Assembly: GCA_963747735.1 (NCBI GenBank)
Contig: CAVVGE010000007.1
Span: 558,001-622,000 of the forward strand
DNA: 64,000 nucleotides
Source of the DNA: AP-15 sp963747735
Lineage (GTDB): Bacteria; Pseudomonadota; Alphaproteobacteria; ATCC43930; CGMCC-115725
Direction of reading: 5' to 3'
Shown: positions 9,046 through 15,912 of the stretch, piece by piece
How the letters are laid out: every line of letters begins with the position of its first letter
How positions within the stretch are numbered: position 1 is the stretch's first letter
Made by a program: the position numbers and the translations under genes
The notes under the pieces: generated by a model
The model's database searches: none
The model's input: the letters and a program-made list of their open reading frames with translations, nothing else
Told to the model about the DNA's origin: nothing

Positions 9046-9753
9046 TCAGTGGATGTCCTCTTGCTCGTCGAAGGCCCGGCGCAGGCGCTCGATGGAAAAA
9101 CCGGGCGACCGGGCGGCGTCGATGATGACTTTTTCGCGGCGGGTCAACAGATCGACCGCGGCCGGGATGTCCTTGACCGCCTCGGCCGGGATCACGACGG
9201 CGCCGTGGCGGTCGGCATGGATCACGTCGTTCGGCGACACGATCATGCCGGCGACACTGACCGTGCCGCCGAAATCTACCAGATGGACATGCGCGTGCGA
9301 CGGCATGACCGAGCCGGCGAGCACCAGGAAATCGGGCGCCATCACATCGAGGTCGCGCACCGAGCCGTCGGTGATCACGCCGGCGCAGCCGAGCCCTTTG
9401 TGCACATTGGTCTGCACCTCCCCCCAGAACGCGCCAAAGCCGGTATCCGGCAGGTCGATGTCCTGGATGACGGCGATGCTCGGCTGCGGCGCTGCGGCAA
9501 TATGCGCGTAATAGCCGAGCCGGACTTCCTTGGCCTCCTCGCGGCTGCGCGGGTGCGGTTCGCGCGACCGGATCACTGCGGTGCGGGCGAAAGCCACGAC
9601 CGGCTTCATCTGCGGAAACGCGGCAAACAGCGGCCGGCGGGTAAAGCCTGTGGCACGCCGCGCAGGTGTCACGATTTCGAGCGCGTTGCAGATCGTCGGC
9701 GTGTCGAATGCCCTCAAGGCTTCGAGATCGGCGGGGTCCGGCAGGCGGGGCAT
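9046..9753 (-). CDS. RraA family protein, probable 4-hydroxy-4-methyl-2-oxoglutarate (HMG/CHA) aldolase
   Basis: Cytoplasmic protein of 235 residues. The family core is visible: FDTPTICNALE near the N-terminus and GVITDGSVRDLD near residue 128, whose Arg-Asp pair belongs to the G-x20-R-D motif that separates divalent-metal class II pyruvate aldolases from RraA proper. DFGGTVSVAGMIVSPNDVIHADRHGAVVIP follows, the usual metal/substrate pocket. The ATG at 9753 starts MPRLPDPADLEALRAFDTPT; the frame upstream of it is not conserved. Convergent with kup (13 bp apart) and divergent from the VOC gene. It could serve aromatic-acid catabolism or be an RraA-like protein of unknown substrate; the motif favours an aldolase/decarboxylase. 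Confidence 0.8.
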   Translation of the reverse strand: MPRLPDPADLEALRAFDTPTICNALEIVTPARRATGFTRRPLFAAFPQMKPVVAFARTAVIRSREPHPRSREEAKEVRLGYYAHIAAAPQPSIAVIQDIDLPDTGFGAFWGEVQTNVHKGLGCAGVITDGSVRDLDVMAPDFLVLAGSVMPSHAHVHLVDFGGTVSVAGMIVSPNDVIHADRHGAVVIPAEAVKDIPAAVDLLTRREKVIIDAARSPGFSIERLRRAFDEQEDIH

Positions 9754-9847
9754 GGGTTCTCTCCGGCGCGTCGTTGTTCGGGCCCCGGCTTTATTGGAGA
9801 ATGGCAGGCCCCAGCAAGGCTTTTCCGCCGACCCCAGGAGAATACCG

Positions 9848-10417
9848 ATGTATGACCCCGAACGCGTCAGGCAGCTCGACCGGCCGCACGGCCTGCCGTT
9901 TCGCATCGGCAAGATCGGCCATGTCGTCTTGAATGTGCGCGATGTCGAGCGCGCGACGCGGTTCTATACCGAGGTGCTGGGCTTGCGCATTTCCGACGTC
10001 TATCCCGAAGAGATGGTGCCGGGCGGCATGGTGTTTTTGCGCTGCAGCCCCGACCATCACGGCATCGCCCTCGTCGGCTCGCTGAAGGAGCCCTCGGCCA
10101 GCACCGAGCTCAACCACATCGCCTTTGAGGTCGGCAGCCTCGACGAGGTGGTGCGGGCGCGCGACCATCTGCGCCGGCATGGGGTCGAAATCGATTTCGA
10201 AGGCCGCCGCCGCGCCGGCTGCCAGCTCGCGGTCGAATTTCGCGACCCCGATGGCCACCGGCTGGAAATCTACTGGGGCATCGACCAGATCGGCAGCGAC
10301 GGCCGGGTGCGGCCGCCCACCGAATGGAAGGGCGCGCGCAGCCTCGCCGACGCCGTCGCCGACCCGGTCCGCGGCCAAGACACGAGCCTGCAAGACCCTT
10401 CGCTGCTCAAAGATTGA
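9848..10417 (+). CDS. VOC-superfamily protein, extradiol dioxygenase/glyoxalase-like
   Basis: Single-domain protein of 189 residues with the beta-alpha-beta-beta-beta metalloenzyme fold. It opens with KIGHVVLNVRDVERATRFYTEVLGL, giving the first metal His; a second His-rich strand is ELNHIAFEVGSLDEV and the last ligand Glu lies in DPDGHRLEIYWG. This pattern is that of catechol 2,3-dioxygenase-like and glyoxalase-like proteins. An AGGAG lies a few bases upstream of the ATG at 9848. It precedes folB by 10 bp on the same strand, so it may be co-transcribed with the folate genes, though I know of no folate role. Substrate not deducible. Confidence 0.8.
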   Translation: MYDPERVRQLDRPHGLPFRIGKIGHVVLNVRDVERATRFYTEVLGLRISDVYPEEMVPGGMVFLRCSPDHHGIALVGSLKEPSASTELNHIAFEVGSLDEVVRARDHLRRHGVEIDFEGRRRAGCQLAVEFRDPDGHRLEIYWGIDQIGSDGRVRPPTEWKGARSLADAVADPVRGQDTSLQDPSLLKD

Positions 10418-10427
10418 CGTTAAGAAA

Positions 10428-10838
10428 ATGACCGAGCGCTGCTCCGCTGCAAAGATCGATAGCGCGTCCTACACTGTCACCGTGCGTGGATTGGTCCTGA
10501 TGTGCAGCATCGGGATTCGCCGACGTGAGCGCGAGCAGAAGCAGCGGGTGAAGATTTCAGTTGATTTGGTGGCCGCGAGCAATGCGGTCTTTCCCGGCGA
10601 AGAGCGCCGCCGGATCATCAACTACGAGAAAATCATCGCGGCGATCCGGGCGATTGCCAATTCGGGACACATCGATTTGTGCGAGGGGTTTGCCGAGAGA
10701 ATAGCCAACGCCTGCTTTGCCGACCCTCGGGTCGAACGGGTTCGCGTGTGGGTAGAGAAGGTTGACGTCTTTGCCGATGCCGACGGGGTCGGCGCGATCC
10801 TCGAACGGACCCGGCCAAAGGAAGACGAGGCGCGCTGA
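10428..10838 (+). CDS. folB: Dihydroneopterin aldolase
   Basis: FolB cleaves 7,8-dihydroneopterin to 6-hydroxymethyl-dihydropterin and glycolaldehyde in folate synthesis (cytoplasmic). The 136-residue product contains the fold's opening strand YTVTVRGLVLMCSIGIRRRE, then QRVKISVDL, the substrate loop with INYEKIIAAIRAIANSG, the helix LCEGFAERIANACF and the strand VERVRVWVEKVDVFADADGVG, all at the usual spacing. The ATG at 10428 leaves about 10 residues before the conserved domain. It is followed after 3 bp by the DHPS gene, which strongly supports a folate role, since FolB and FolP act two steps apart. It is rather divergent at the N-terminus compared with enterobacterial FolB. Confidence 0.85.
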   Translation: MTERCSAAKIDSASYTVTVRGLVLMCSIGIRRREREQKQRVKISVDLVAASNAVFPGEERRRIINYEKIIAAIRAIANSGHIDLCEGFAERIANACFADPRVERVRVWVEKVDVFADADGVGAILERTRPKEDEAR

Positions 10839-10841
10839 GCC

Positions 10842-11663
10842 GTGGCCCCGTCGATCCTCGGCATCGTCAACCTCACCGAGGACTCGTTTTCCGATGGCGG
10901 CCGCTATCTCGATCCTGCCGAGGCCCTCGCCCATGCCAGGGCGCTCGCTGCTGCCGGGGCCGACATCGTCGATCTCGGCGCCGCCGCCAGCAATGTCGAT
11001 GCAAAGCCGGTCGGTGTGGACGAGGAAATCCGTCGCCTCGATCCGCTGATCGCGGCGCTCGCAGCCGACGGGGTCCCGGTCTCGGTCGACAGCTTTCGGC
11101 CGGAGGTGCAACGTTTCGCCATCAGCCGCGGGGTCGCCTATCTGAACGATATTCAGGGCTTTCCCGACCCGGCCCTATATCCCGAGCTTGCCGCGGCCGA
11201 TTGCCGGCTGATCGTCATGCACGCCGTGCAAGGGCGCGGCCGTGCGCAGCGCTTGGAGCTGTCCGCCGACGAGGTGTGGCAGCGGATCGATGCATTCTTC
11301 GCCGAGCGGGTTGGCGCGCTGGAGCGCGCCGGCGTTGCGCGCGAACGGATCATCGTCGATCCCGGCATGGGGCATTTCCTGAGCAGCCGGGCCGAGGCCT
11401 CGTTGCGTGTTCTCGTCCAACTCGACCGGTTGAAGCGCCGCTTCGGGCTGCCGGTGCTCGTCTCGGTGTCACGCAAATCCTTTCTGCGGGCGGTCACCGG
11501 GCGATTTTCAGCCGGCGAGCTCGGCGCTGCCACGCTCGCCGCCGAGCTTTTCGCGGCCGAAAACGGCGCCGACTTTATCCGCACCCATGATCCCACCGCC
11601 CTTGCGGATGGCCTCAAGGTGGTCGCCGCGCTCGCTGCCGAAAAGCGCCAGCCCGCCGATTGA
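10842..11663 (+). CDS. folP: Dihydropteroate synthase of the Sul-like type
   Basis: DHPS joins p-aminobenzoate to hydroxymethyl-dihydropterin pyrophosphate. The 273-residue product has the family landmarks N10 and DSFSDGG, SVDSF (residues 81-85), YLNDI (100-104), VMH (125-127), DPG (173-175), SVSRKSF (208-214) and a C-terminal FIRTHDP. At several diagnostic places it departs from ordinary FolP and follows the mobile Sul proteins: LTEDSF in place of TPDSF, DLGAAASN in place of DIGGEST, NDIQGFPDPALYPEL, ADCRL, DPGMGHFL, and SVSRKSFLRAVTGR near the C-terminus. The start is GTG at 10842, 3 bp after folB. By family knowledge such enzymes may tolerate sulfonamides; that is inference here. Whether the genome also carries a standard folP cannot be seen. 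Confidence 0.88.
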   Translation: MAPSILGIVNLTEDSFSDGGRYLDPAEALAHARALAAAGADIVDLGAAASNVDAKPVGVDEEIRRLDPLIAALAADGVPVSVDSFRPEVQRFAISRGVAYLNDIQGFPDPALYPELAAADCRLIVMHAVQGRGRAQRLELSADEVWQRIDAFFAERVGALERAGVARERIIVDPGMGHFLSSRAEASLRVLVQLDRLKRRFGLPVLVSVSRKSFLRAVTGRFSAGELGAATLAAELFAAENGADFIRTHDPTALADGLKVVAALAAEKRQPAD

Positions 11664-11739
11664 AATGGTTACGGCGAAGGACGAGACATTCGGGGATGGT
11701 GCCGGTCCGGACAGCCGGTTTCGGTCAGAGCCTCTGCCA

Positions 11740-13374
11740 ATGAGCCGGGCGACGATCCGACCGCCGCTGCTCGACATCCGCAACCTCAGCGTCAGCTTTG
11801 CCGGGCGCGGGCGCGGCGCGCCGGTCGAAGCGGTCAAAGGGATCACCTTCTCGCTCGACCGCGGCGAGACCTTGGCGCTGGTCGGCGAAAGCGGTTCTGG
11901 CAAGAGTGTCACGGCACTTTCGGTCCTGCAGCTGCTGCCCTACCCGCTCGCCCGACACGGCCCCGGCAGCAGCATCCGGTTTGCCGGCGATGAGCTGATC
12001 GGCGCACCGAGCGAAACCTTGCGCCGGGTGCGCGGCGGCCGCATCGGGATCGTCTTTCAGGAGCCGATGACCTCGCTCAACCCGCTCCACACGTTGGAGC
12101 GCCAGATTGCCGAAACCTTGCTCGTGCACAAGCACATGCCGGCAGAGGCGGCACGAGCGCGCACGATCGAGCTGTTGCGTCGGGTCGGGCTCCCCGAGGC
12201 AGAGAACCGGCTCGGCGCCTATCCACACCAGCTTTCGGGCGGCCAGCGCCAACGGGTCATGATCGCGATGGCGATCGCCAACGAGCCCGACCTCTTGATC
12301 GCCGACGAGCCGACCACAGCGCTCGATGTGACGATCCAGGCTCAGGTCCTCGCCTTGCTGCGCGACCTGACGCGCCAGCTCGGCATGGCGCTCCTGCTGA
12401 TCACACATGACCTGACGATCGTGCGCAAGATGGCCGAGCGCGTCTGCGTGATGACGCAAGGCGAGATCGTCGAAGCCGGGTCGGCCGACACGATTTTCAG
12501 CCGACCGCGCCACCCTTACACCCGGCGCCTGCTGACGGCCGAGCCCAAAGGCCGGGCGCCGCCGGCCGACGCTGCCGCACCCGTCGTGATCGAGGCCCAG
12601 GGGTTGCGGGTTTGGTTCCCGGTCCGCCGCGGGGTGCTGCGCCGGGTCAAGGGCCACATCAAGGCAGTGGACGGCGTTTCCCTCGCGGTGCGCGCCGGCA
12701 CGACGCTCGGCGTCGTCGGCGAAAGCGGCTCGGGCAAGACCACATTGGGGCTCGCCTTGCTGCGCCTGGCGGCGGCCCAAGGCGAGGTCCGTTTCGCCGG
12801 CGCGGACATCATGGCGATGGCGCAGCGGCGGCTTCGGCCATTGCGGCGCCAGATGCAAATCGTCTTTCAAGACCCGTTTTCGAGCCTCTCGCCGCGGCTT
12901 TCGGTCGGACAGATCGTTGAAGAGGGGCTCAAAGTCCACCGCCTCGCGGCGGACGCCGCCGAGCGCCGCCGGCTGATCGAAACCGCCCTCGTCGAAGTCG
13001 GGCTCGATCCCTTGACCGCCGACCGCTACCCGCACGAATTTTCGGGCGGCCAGCGCCAGCGCATCGCCATCGCGCGCGCGCTCGTGCTCGAGCCGCGGTT
13101 TCTCGTGCTCGACGAGCCGACCTCGGCCTTGGATATGTCGGTGCAGGCGCAAATCGTCGAGCTGTTGCGCGAATTGCAAATGCGCCGCGGCCTCGCCTAT
13201 CTGTTCATCAGCCACGACCTCAGGGTCGTGCGCGCGCTCGCCCACGAGATCCTGGTCATGAAGGACGGCCAAATCGTCGAAGCCGGCCCGACCGAGCGCA
13301 TCATGACCGACCCGCAACACCCCTACACCCGCGCGCTGATGGCCGCCGCCTTCGACCTTGCCCCGGTTGCGTAG
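11740..13374 (+). CDS. ABC transporter ATP-binding protein with two nucleotide-binding domains (YejF/oligopeptide type)
   Basis: Cytoplasmic ATPase subunit of 544 residues made of two complete ABC domains. Domain 1 has Walker A GESGSGKSV (about residue 48), signature LSGGQRQRV and Walker B LLIADEPTTALD. Domain 2 has Walker A GESGSGKTT (about residue 330), signature FSGGQRQRI and Walker B FLVLDEPTSALD. Each is followed by the HPYTRxLL segment typical of peptide/nickel transporter ATPases. The length matches YejF or GsiA. The ATG at 11740 follows an unconserved leader; an earlier ATG at 11665 is possible. No permease or binding-protein genes lie next to it, so its partners must be encoded elsewhere. 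It may be co-transcribed with folP by proximity only. Confidence 0.88.
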   Translation: MSRATIRPPLLDIRNLSVSFAGRGRGAPVEAVKGITFSLDRGETLALVGESGSGKSVTALSVLQLLPYPLARHGPGSSIRFAGDELIGAPSETLRRVRGGRIGIVFQEPMTSLNPLHTLERQIAETLLVHKHMPAEAARARTIELLRRVGLPEAENRLGAYPHQLSGGQRQRVMIAMAIANEPDLLIADEPTTALDVTIQAQVLALLRDLTRQLGMALLLITHDLTIVRKMAERVCVMTQGEIVEAGSADTIFSRPRHPYTRRLLTAEPKGRAPPADAAAPVVIEAQGLRVWFPVRRGVLRRVKGHIKAVDGVSLAVRAGTTLGVVGESGSGKTTLGLALLRLAAAQGEVRFAGADIMAMAQRRLRPLRRQMQIVFQDPFSSLSPRLSVGQIVEEGLKVHRLAADAAERRRLIETALVEVGLDPLTADRYPHEFSGGQRQRIAIARALVLEPRFLVLDEPTSALDMSVQAQIVELLRELQMRRGLAYLFISHDLRVVRALAHEILVMKDGQIVEAGPTERIMTDPQHPYTRALMAAAFDLAPVA

Positions 13375-13473
13375 CTTGATCGCCGCTTCTCTCGCGCATC
13401 GTGAGCCCGGCAGAGCTTGTGACGAGACCGGGACGGGCACACATTCGGGGATGATCGACAAAGCAGTGCACGC

Positions 13474-14013
13474 ATGACGGAAAGTCTGGACGCCGCATCG
13501 TCCGAGTTGCCGATCACCGCCCTGATCGACGACGCGATCGGAGCCGCGGAGAGTGCAGGCGCGTGGTCGGGGCTTCGCGCTGCCCAAGATAAAGCGCTCG
13601 CGGCTTTCAAAAATCGTCGCAGGGAGCTCGACACCCTTCATGAGCGGGCGGTTGCGCCGGACACGGAGTGGCAAGAGATCGCTCACGTAGCTTTGACGGT
13701 TGGCGAATGGGGACGTGCCGCAGCGGAAAAGCTTCATCCTCGGATCGACATCCTAAAGCTGAAGCTCGCGGCTGACGACAGCGGCATGACCCCGGAGGTT
13801 CGCCGAGCACGCGAGGAAAGCGTTGAAGTCGCAGAAGCCTCGCTCGCGCTCTATCGTGAGCTTAAGGATAAGCTGGCCAGGTTGGCGGCAGAGCGCGGGC
13901 CGGACGGCAGAGTGTTGCACGCTCGCCCAGTGGCAGGCGAGATTGATTACGCCGAGTTGAGCCGCGAGCACATCGCGCGCTACCCAAAGATCCGGGCGCG
14001 CCTTGCGGAATGA
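13474..14013 (+). CDS. Hypothetical protein, possible partner/antitoxin of the adjacent Fic/Doc remnant
   Basis: A 179-residue, largely helical, charged protein without a signal peptide or membrane segment. The middle is rich in Ala, Glu, Arg and Leu (EARRxxEES-type helices, residues 100-145) and may form a coiled coil. The last 25 residues, ending SREHIARYPKIRARLAE, resemble the C-terminal tails of small antitoxins that overlap a downstream toxin gene; indeed its stop overlaps the beginning of the Fic-like reading frame. I do not recognise the rest. Codon use looks less extreme than in neighbouring housekeeping genes, which fits an acquired toxin-antitoxin module. Confidence 0.5.
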   Translation: MTESLDAASSELPITALIDDAIGAAESAGAWSGLRAAQDKALAAFKNRRRELDTLHERAVAPDTEWQEIAHVALTVGEWGRAAAEKLHPRIDILKLKLAADDSGMTPEVRRAREESVEVAEASLALYRELKDKLARLAAERGPDGRVLHARPVAGEIDYAELSREHIARYPKIRARLAE

Positions 14014-14212
14014 GCCGAACTGGCTTTCCGTCGAAGCCGTAATCGAACACAATCGGCTCGAAGTAGAAGCTATAGGCGAGCGGCATTTCGTGCGAGACCG
14101 AGGCTTGCTCATTGGGCGGACGAAATCATTGCGCTCGTCGAGCATCGGATCGCCGAGGAAGGTTTTGTTCGAGACCTTCGGCCTTTCGTGATCGAGAGAT
14201 AGGGTCTCTCAC
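14003..14212 (+). pseudogene. Remnant of a Fic/Doc-type toxin gene with its catalytic core deleted
   Basis: The reading frame from a TTG at 14003 gives EPNWLSVEAVIEHNRLEVEA, then ERHFVRDRGLL, the characteristic N-terminus of Doc/Fic proteins (normally followed by ESA-x-x-RP). At about 14110 this frame stops making sense. In the frame shifted by two bases the sequence LAHWADEIIALVEHRIAEEG, then FVRDLRPFVIER and a stop, resembles the family's C-terminus. The HPFxxGNKR active-site motif that should lie between is absent, so an internal deletion has joined both ends out of frame. No AMPylation/phosphorylation activity can remain. Confidence 0.6.
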
Positions 14213-14261
14213 CTGCATAAACCTCTTGCGTCGCGCGCACCGCCCGGTTAGCGTGCCGACC

Positions 14262-14327
14262 ATGGTTCTGGCGAACGCCCGTTTCTCTGCGCGATTTTGG
14301 TACCGCCGGTATAGGATGGCGGCCTAG
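14262..14327 (+). CDS. Aromatic-amino-acid leader peptide (21 residues)
   Basis: ATG at 14262 to TAG at 14325 encodes MVLANARFSARFWYRRYRMAA. Five of its 21 residues are aromatic and the core is Phe-Trp-Tyr (codons at 14295-14303), followed by Arg-Arg-Tyr. It stands about 120 bp before the DAHP synthase start and immediately before mutually exclusive RNA hairpins, exactly where an attenuation leader peptide belongs. There is no clear Shine-Dalgarno sequence, which weakens the case slightly; translation could also enter from an upstream in-frame start. The peptide itself probably has no function beyond sensing charged tRNA-Phe/Trp/Tyr. Confidence 0.75.
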   Translation: MVLANARFSARFWYRRYRMAA

Positions 14328-14383
14328 GAATCGCGTCTGCGCGTTTATCCCGAAGCCGCCCCTCCGAGGCGGCTTTCGTGTTT
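14303..14383 (+). promoter_or_regulatory. Transcription attenuator of the DAHP synthase gene (1:2, 2:3 and 3:4 hairpins)
   Basis: Four segments fit the classic scheme. Segment 1 is CCGCC (14303-14307), just after the Phe-Trp-Tyr codons. Segment 2 is GGCGGC (14318-14323). Segment 3 is GCCGCC (14355-14360). Segment 4 is GGCGGC (14368-14373). Segments 1:2 give a 5-bp hairpin, 2:3 a perfect 6-bp antiterminator, and 3:4 a terminator with an 8-bp stem (AAGCCGCC/GGCGGCTT) and a U-rich but broken tail (TTTCGTGTTT). A ribosome stalled at the aromatic codons would cover segment 1, free segment 2 for segment 3, and so allow read-through into the DAHP synthase gene. Confidence 0.78.
14353..14383 (+). terminator. 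Intrinsic-terminator-like hairpin within the attenuator
   Basis: The 8-bp stem AAGCCGCC/GGCGGCTT (14353-14360 and 14368-14375) with loop CCTCCGA is followed by TTTCGTGTTTC. The T-tract is interrupted by CGTG, so termination is probably partial, as expected for a regulated terminator. It lies about 70 bp upstream of the DAHP synthase start. Confidence 0.65.
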
Positions 14384-14450
14384 CAGGCTCAGGCTGATCC
14401 GAACGGCGCCGAGGGTGGAGCGGCCTCCAGCCAAGAGGAGGTGTTGCGAC

Positions 14451-15905
14451 ATGAGTGCGAACTGGTCACCCCAAAGCTGGCGCGGATTGCCGATCCGACA
14501 GGTGCCGGGCTATCCGGACGATGCCGCGCTCGGCCGCGTCGAAGATACCCTGCACCGCTTTCCGCCGCTGGTGTTCGCCGGCGAGGCGCGGCGGCTCGAA
14601 GAGCGGCTCGCCGCGGTCGCCGCGGGCAAGGCGTTTCTGCTGCAGGGCGGCGATTGCGCCGAAAGCTTTGCCGAGTTCCACCCGAACAACATCCGCGACA
14701 TGTTCAAGGTGCTGCTGCAGATGGCGGTGGTGCTGACCTTTGGCGCCGGCTGCCCGGTGGTCAAATTGGGCCGGCTGGCCGGCCAGTTTGCCAAGCCGCG
14801 CTCGTCGGAAACCGAAACCCGCGACGGGGTCACCCTCCCCTCCTACCGCGGCGACATCATCAACGGCCTCGATTTCGATGCCGGCGCGCGCGAGCCCGAT
14901 CCGCAGCGCATGATCCAGGCCTACAGCCAGTCGGCCGCCACGTTGAACCTGCTGCGCGCCTTCGCCCAGGGCGGCTATGCCGATTTGCACCGGGTCCACG
15001 CCTGGAACCAGGATTTTGTCGCCGACAGCCCGCAGGGCGAGCGCTACCGCGAAGTCGCCGACCGGCTGACCGAGACGCTCGATTTCATGGCCGCCTGCGG
15101 GCTCGATTCGGAAACCACGCCGCAAATCCGCGAGACCGAGCTCTACACCTCGCACGAGGCGCTTTTTCTGTCCTATGAAGAGGCGCTGACCCGGGTCAAT
15201 TCGACAACCGACGATTGGTACGACTGCTCGGCCCATTTGGTCTGGCTCGGCGACCGCACCCGTCAGGTCGACGGCGCCCATGCCGAGTTTTTGCGCGGCA
15301 TCAAAAACCCGATCGGGATGAAATGCGGGCCGACCCTGGAGCCTGACGACCTGTTGCGCCTGATCGACTGGCTCAACCCCGAGAACCGGCCGGGCCGGCT
15401 GACGCTGATCACCCGGATGGGCGCCGACAAGGTCGCGGACAAGCTGCCGCGGCTGATCCGTGCGGTCCGCCGCGAGGGGCGCGAGGTGGTGTGGTGCTGC
15501 GACCCGATGCACGGCAACACGGTCACCTCGTCGAACGGCTTTAAGACGCGGCCGTTCGAGCGCATCCTCGACGAGGTGCGCGGCGCCTTTGCCGTCCATG
15601 CCGCCGAGGGCAGCTATGCGGGCGGCGTGCATTTCGAGCTGACCGGGCAGAACGTCACCGAATGCACCGGCGGCAGCCAAAGGATCAGCGAAGCCGGTCT
15701 GGCCGAGCGCTACCTGACCCATTGCGACCCGCGGCTCAACGCGACCCAGGCGCTGGAGCTCGCGTTCGAGCTCGCCGACGCGCTGAAGACGGCGCGCCGG
15801 GGGAACGGCCGCCAAGGGAACGGCCGCCAGGGGAACGGGCGCCAGCGGAACGGGCGCCAGGGAAGCGACGGACAGGGCGCGGGCCGCCTCGCCGCAATCG
15901 CGTGA
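14451..15905 (+). CDS. aroF: 3-deoxy-7-phosphoheptulonate synthase, class II (DAHP synthase)
   Basis: Catalyses the first step of the shikimate pathway: phosphoenolpyruvate plus erythrose 4-phosphate give DAHP. The 484-residue product starts MSANWSPQSWRGLPIRQVP after a GGAGG and carries class II hallmarks: LLQGGDCAESFAEF (with the metal-binding Cys), KLGRLAGQFAKPRSS, GIKNPIGMKCGPT, LITRMGA, WCCDPMHGNT and FELTGQNVTECTGGS. The last 35 residues form a low-complexity tail with four GNGRQ/RNGRQ units encoded by a 15-bp repeat, absent from typical enzymes. It is preceded by the aromatic attenuator and followed after 7 bp by a nicotinate phosphoribosyltransferase gene. Confidence 0.94.
   Translation: MSANWSPQSWRGLPIRQVPGYPDDAALGRVEDTLHRFPPLVFAGEARRLEERLAAVAAGKAFLLQGGDCAESFAEFHPNNIRDMFKVLLQMAVVLTFGAGCPVVKLGRLAGQFAKPRSSETETRDGVTLPSYRGDIINGLDFDAGAREPDPQRMIQAYSQSAATLNLLRAFAQGGYADLHRVHAWNQDFVADSPQGERYREVADRLTETLDFMAACGLDSETTPQIRETELYTSHEALFLSYEEALTRVNSTTDDWYDCSAHLVWLGDRTRQVDGAHAEFLRGIKNPIGMKCGPTLEPDDLLRLIDWLNPENRPGRLTLITRMGADKVADKLPRLIRAVRREGREVVWCCDPMHGNTVTSSNGFKTRPFERILDEVRGAFAVHAAEGSYAGGVHFELTGQNVTECTGGSQRISEAGLAERYLTHCDPRLNATQALELAFELADALKTARRGNGRQGNGRQGNGRQRNGRQGSDGQGAGRLAAIA
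15797..15866 (+). repeat. 15-bp tandem repeat coding the GNGRQ tail of DAHP synthase
   Basis: Units close to GGGAACGGCCGCCAA occur about four times in direct succession at the 3' end of the DAHP synthase gene, giving (G/R)NGRQ repeats and then a degenerate GSDGQ unit. The units differ by one or two bases each. The repeat lies outside the conserved catalytic domain. Confidence 0.8.
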
Positions 15906-15912
15906 GGCTGCA

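Noticed and set aside
11725..13737. 670-codon minus-strand frame opposite the double ABC ATPase
   Set aside because: It is a shadow of the ATPase gene: low-complexity composition, no motif, no ribosome-binding site.
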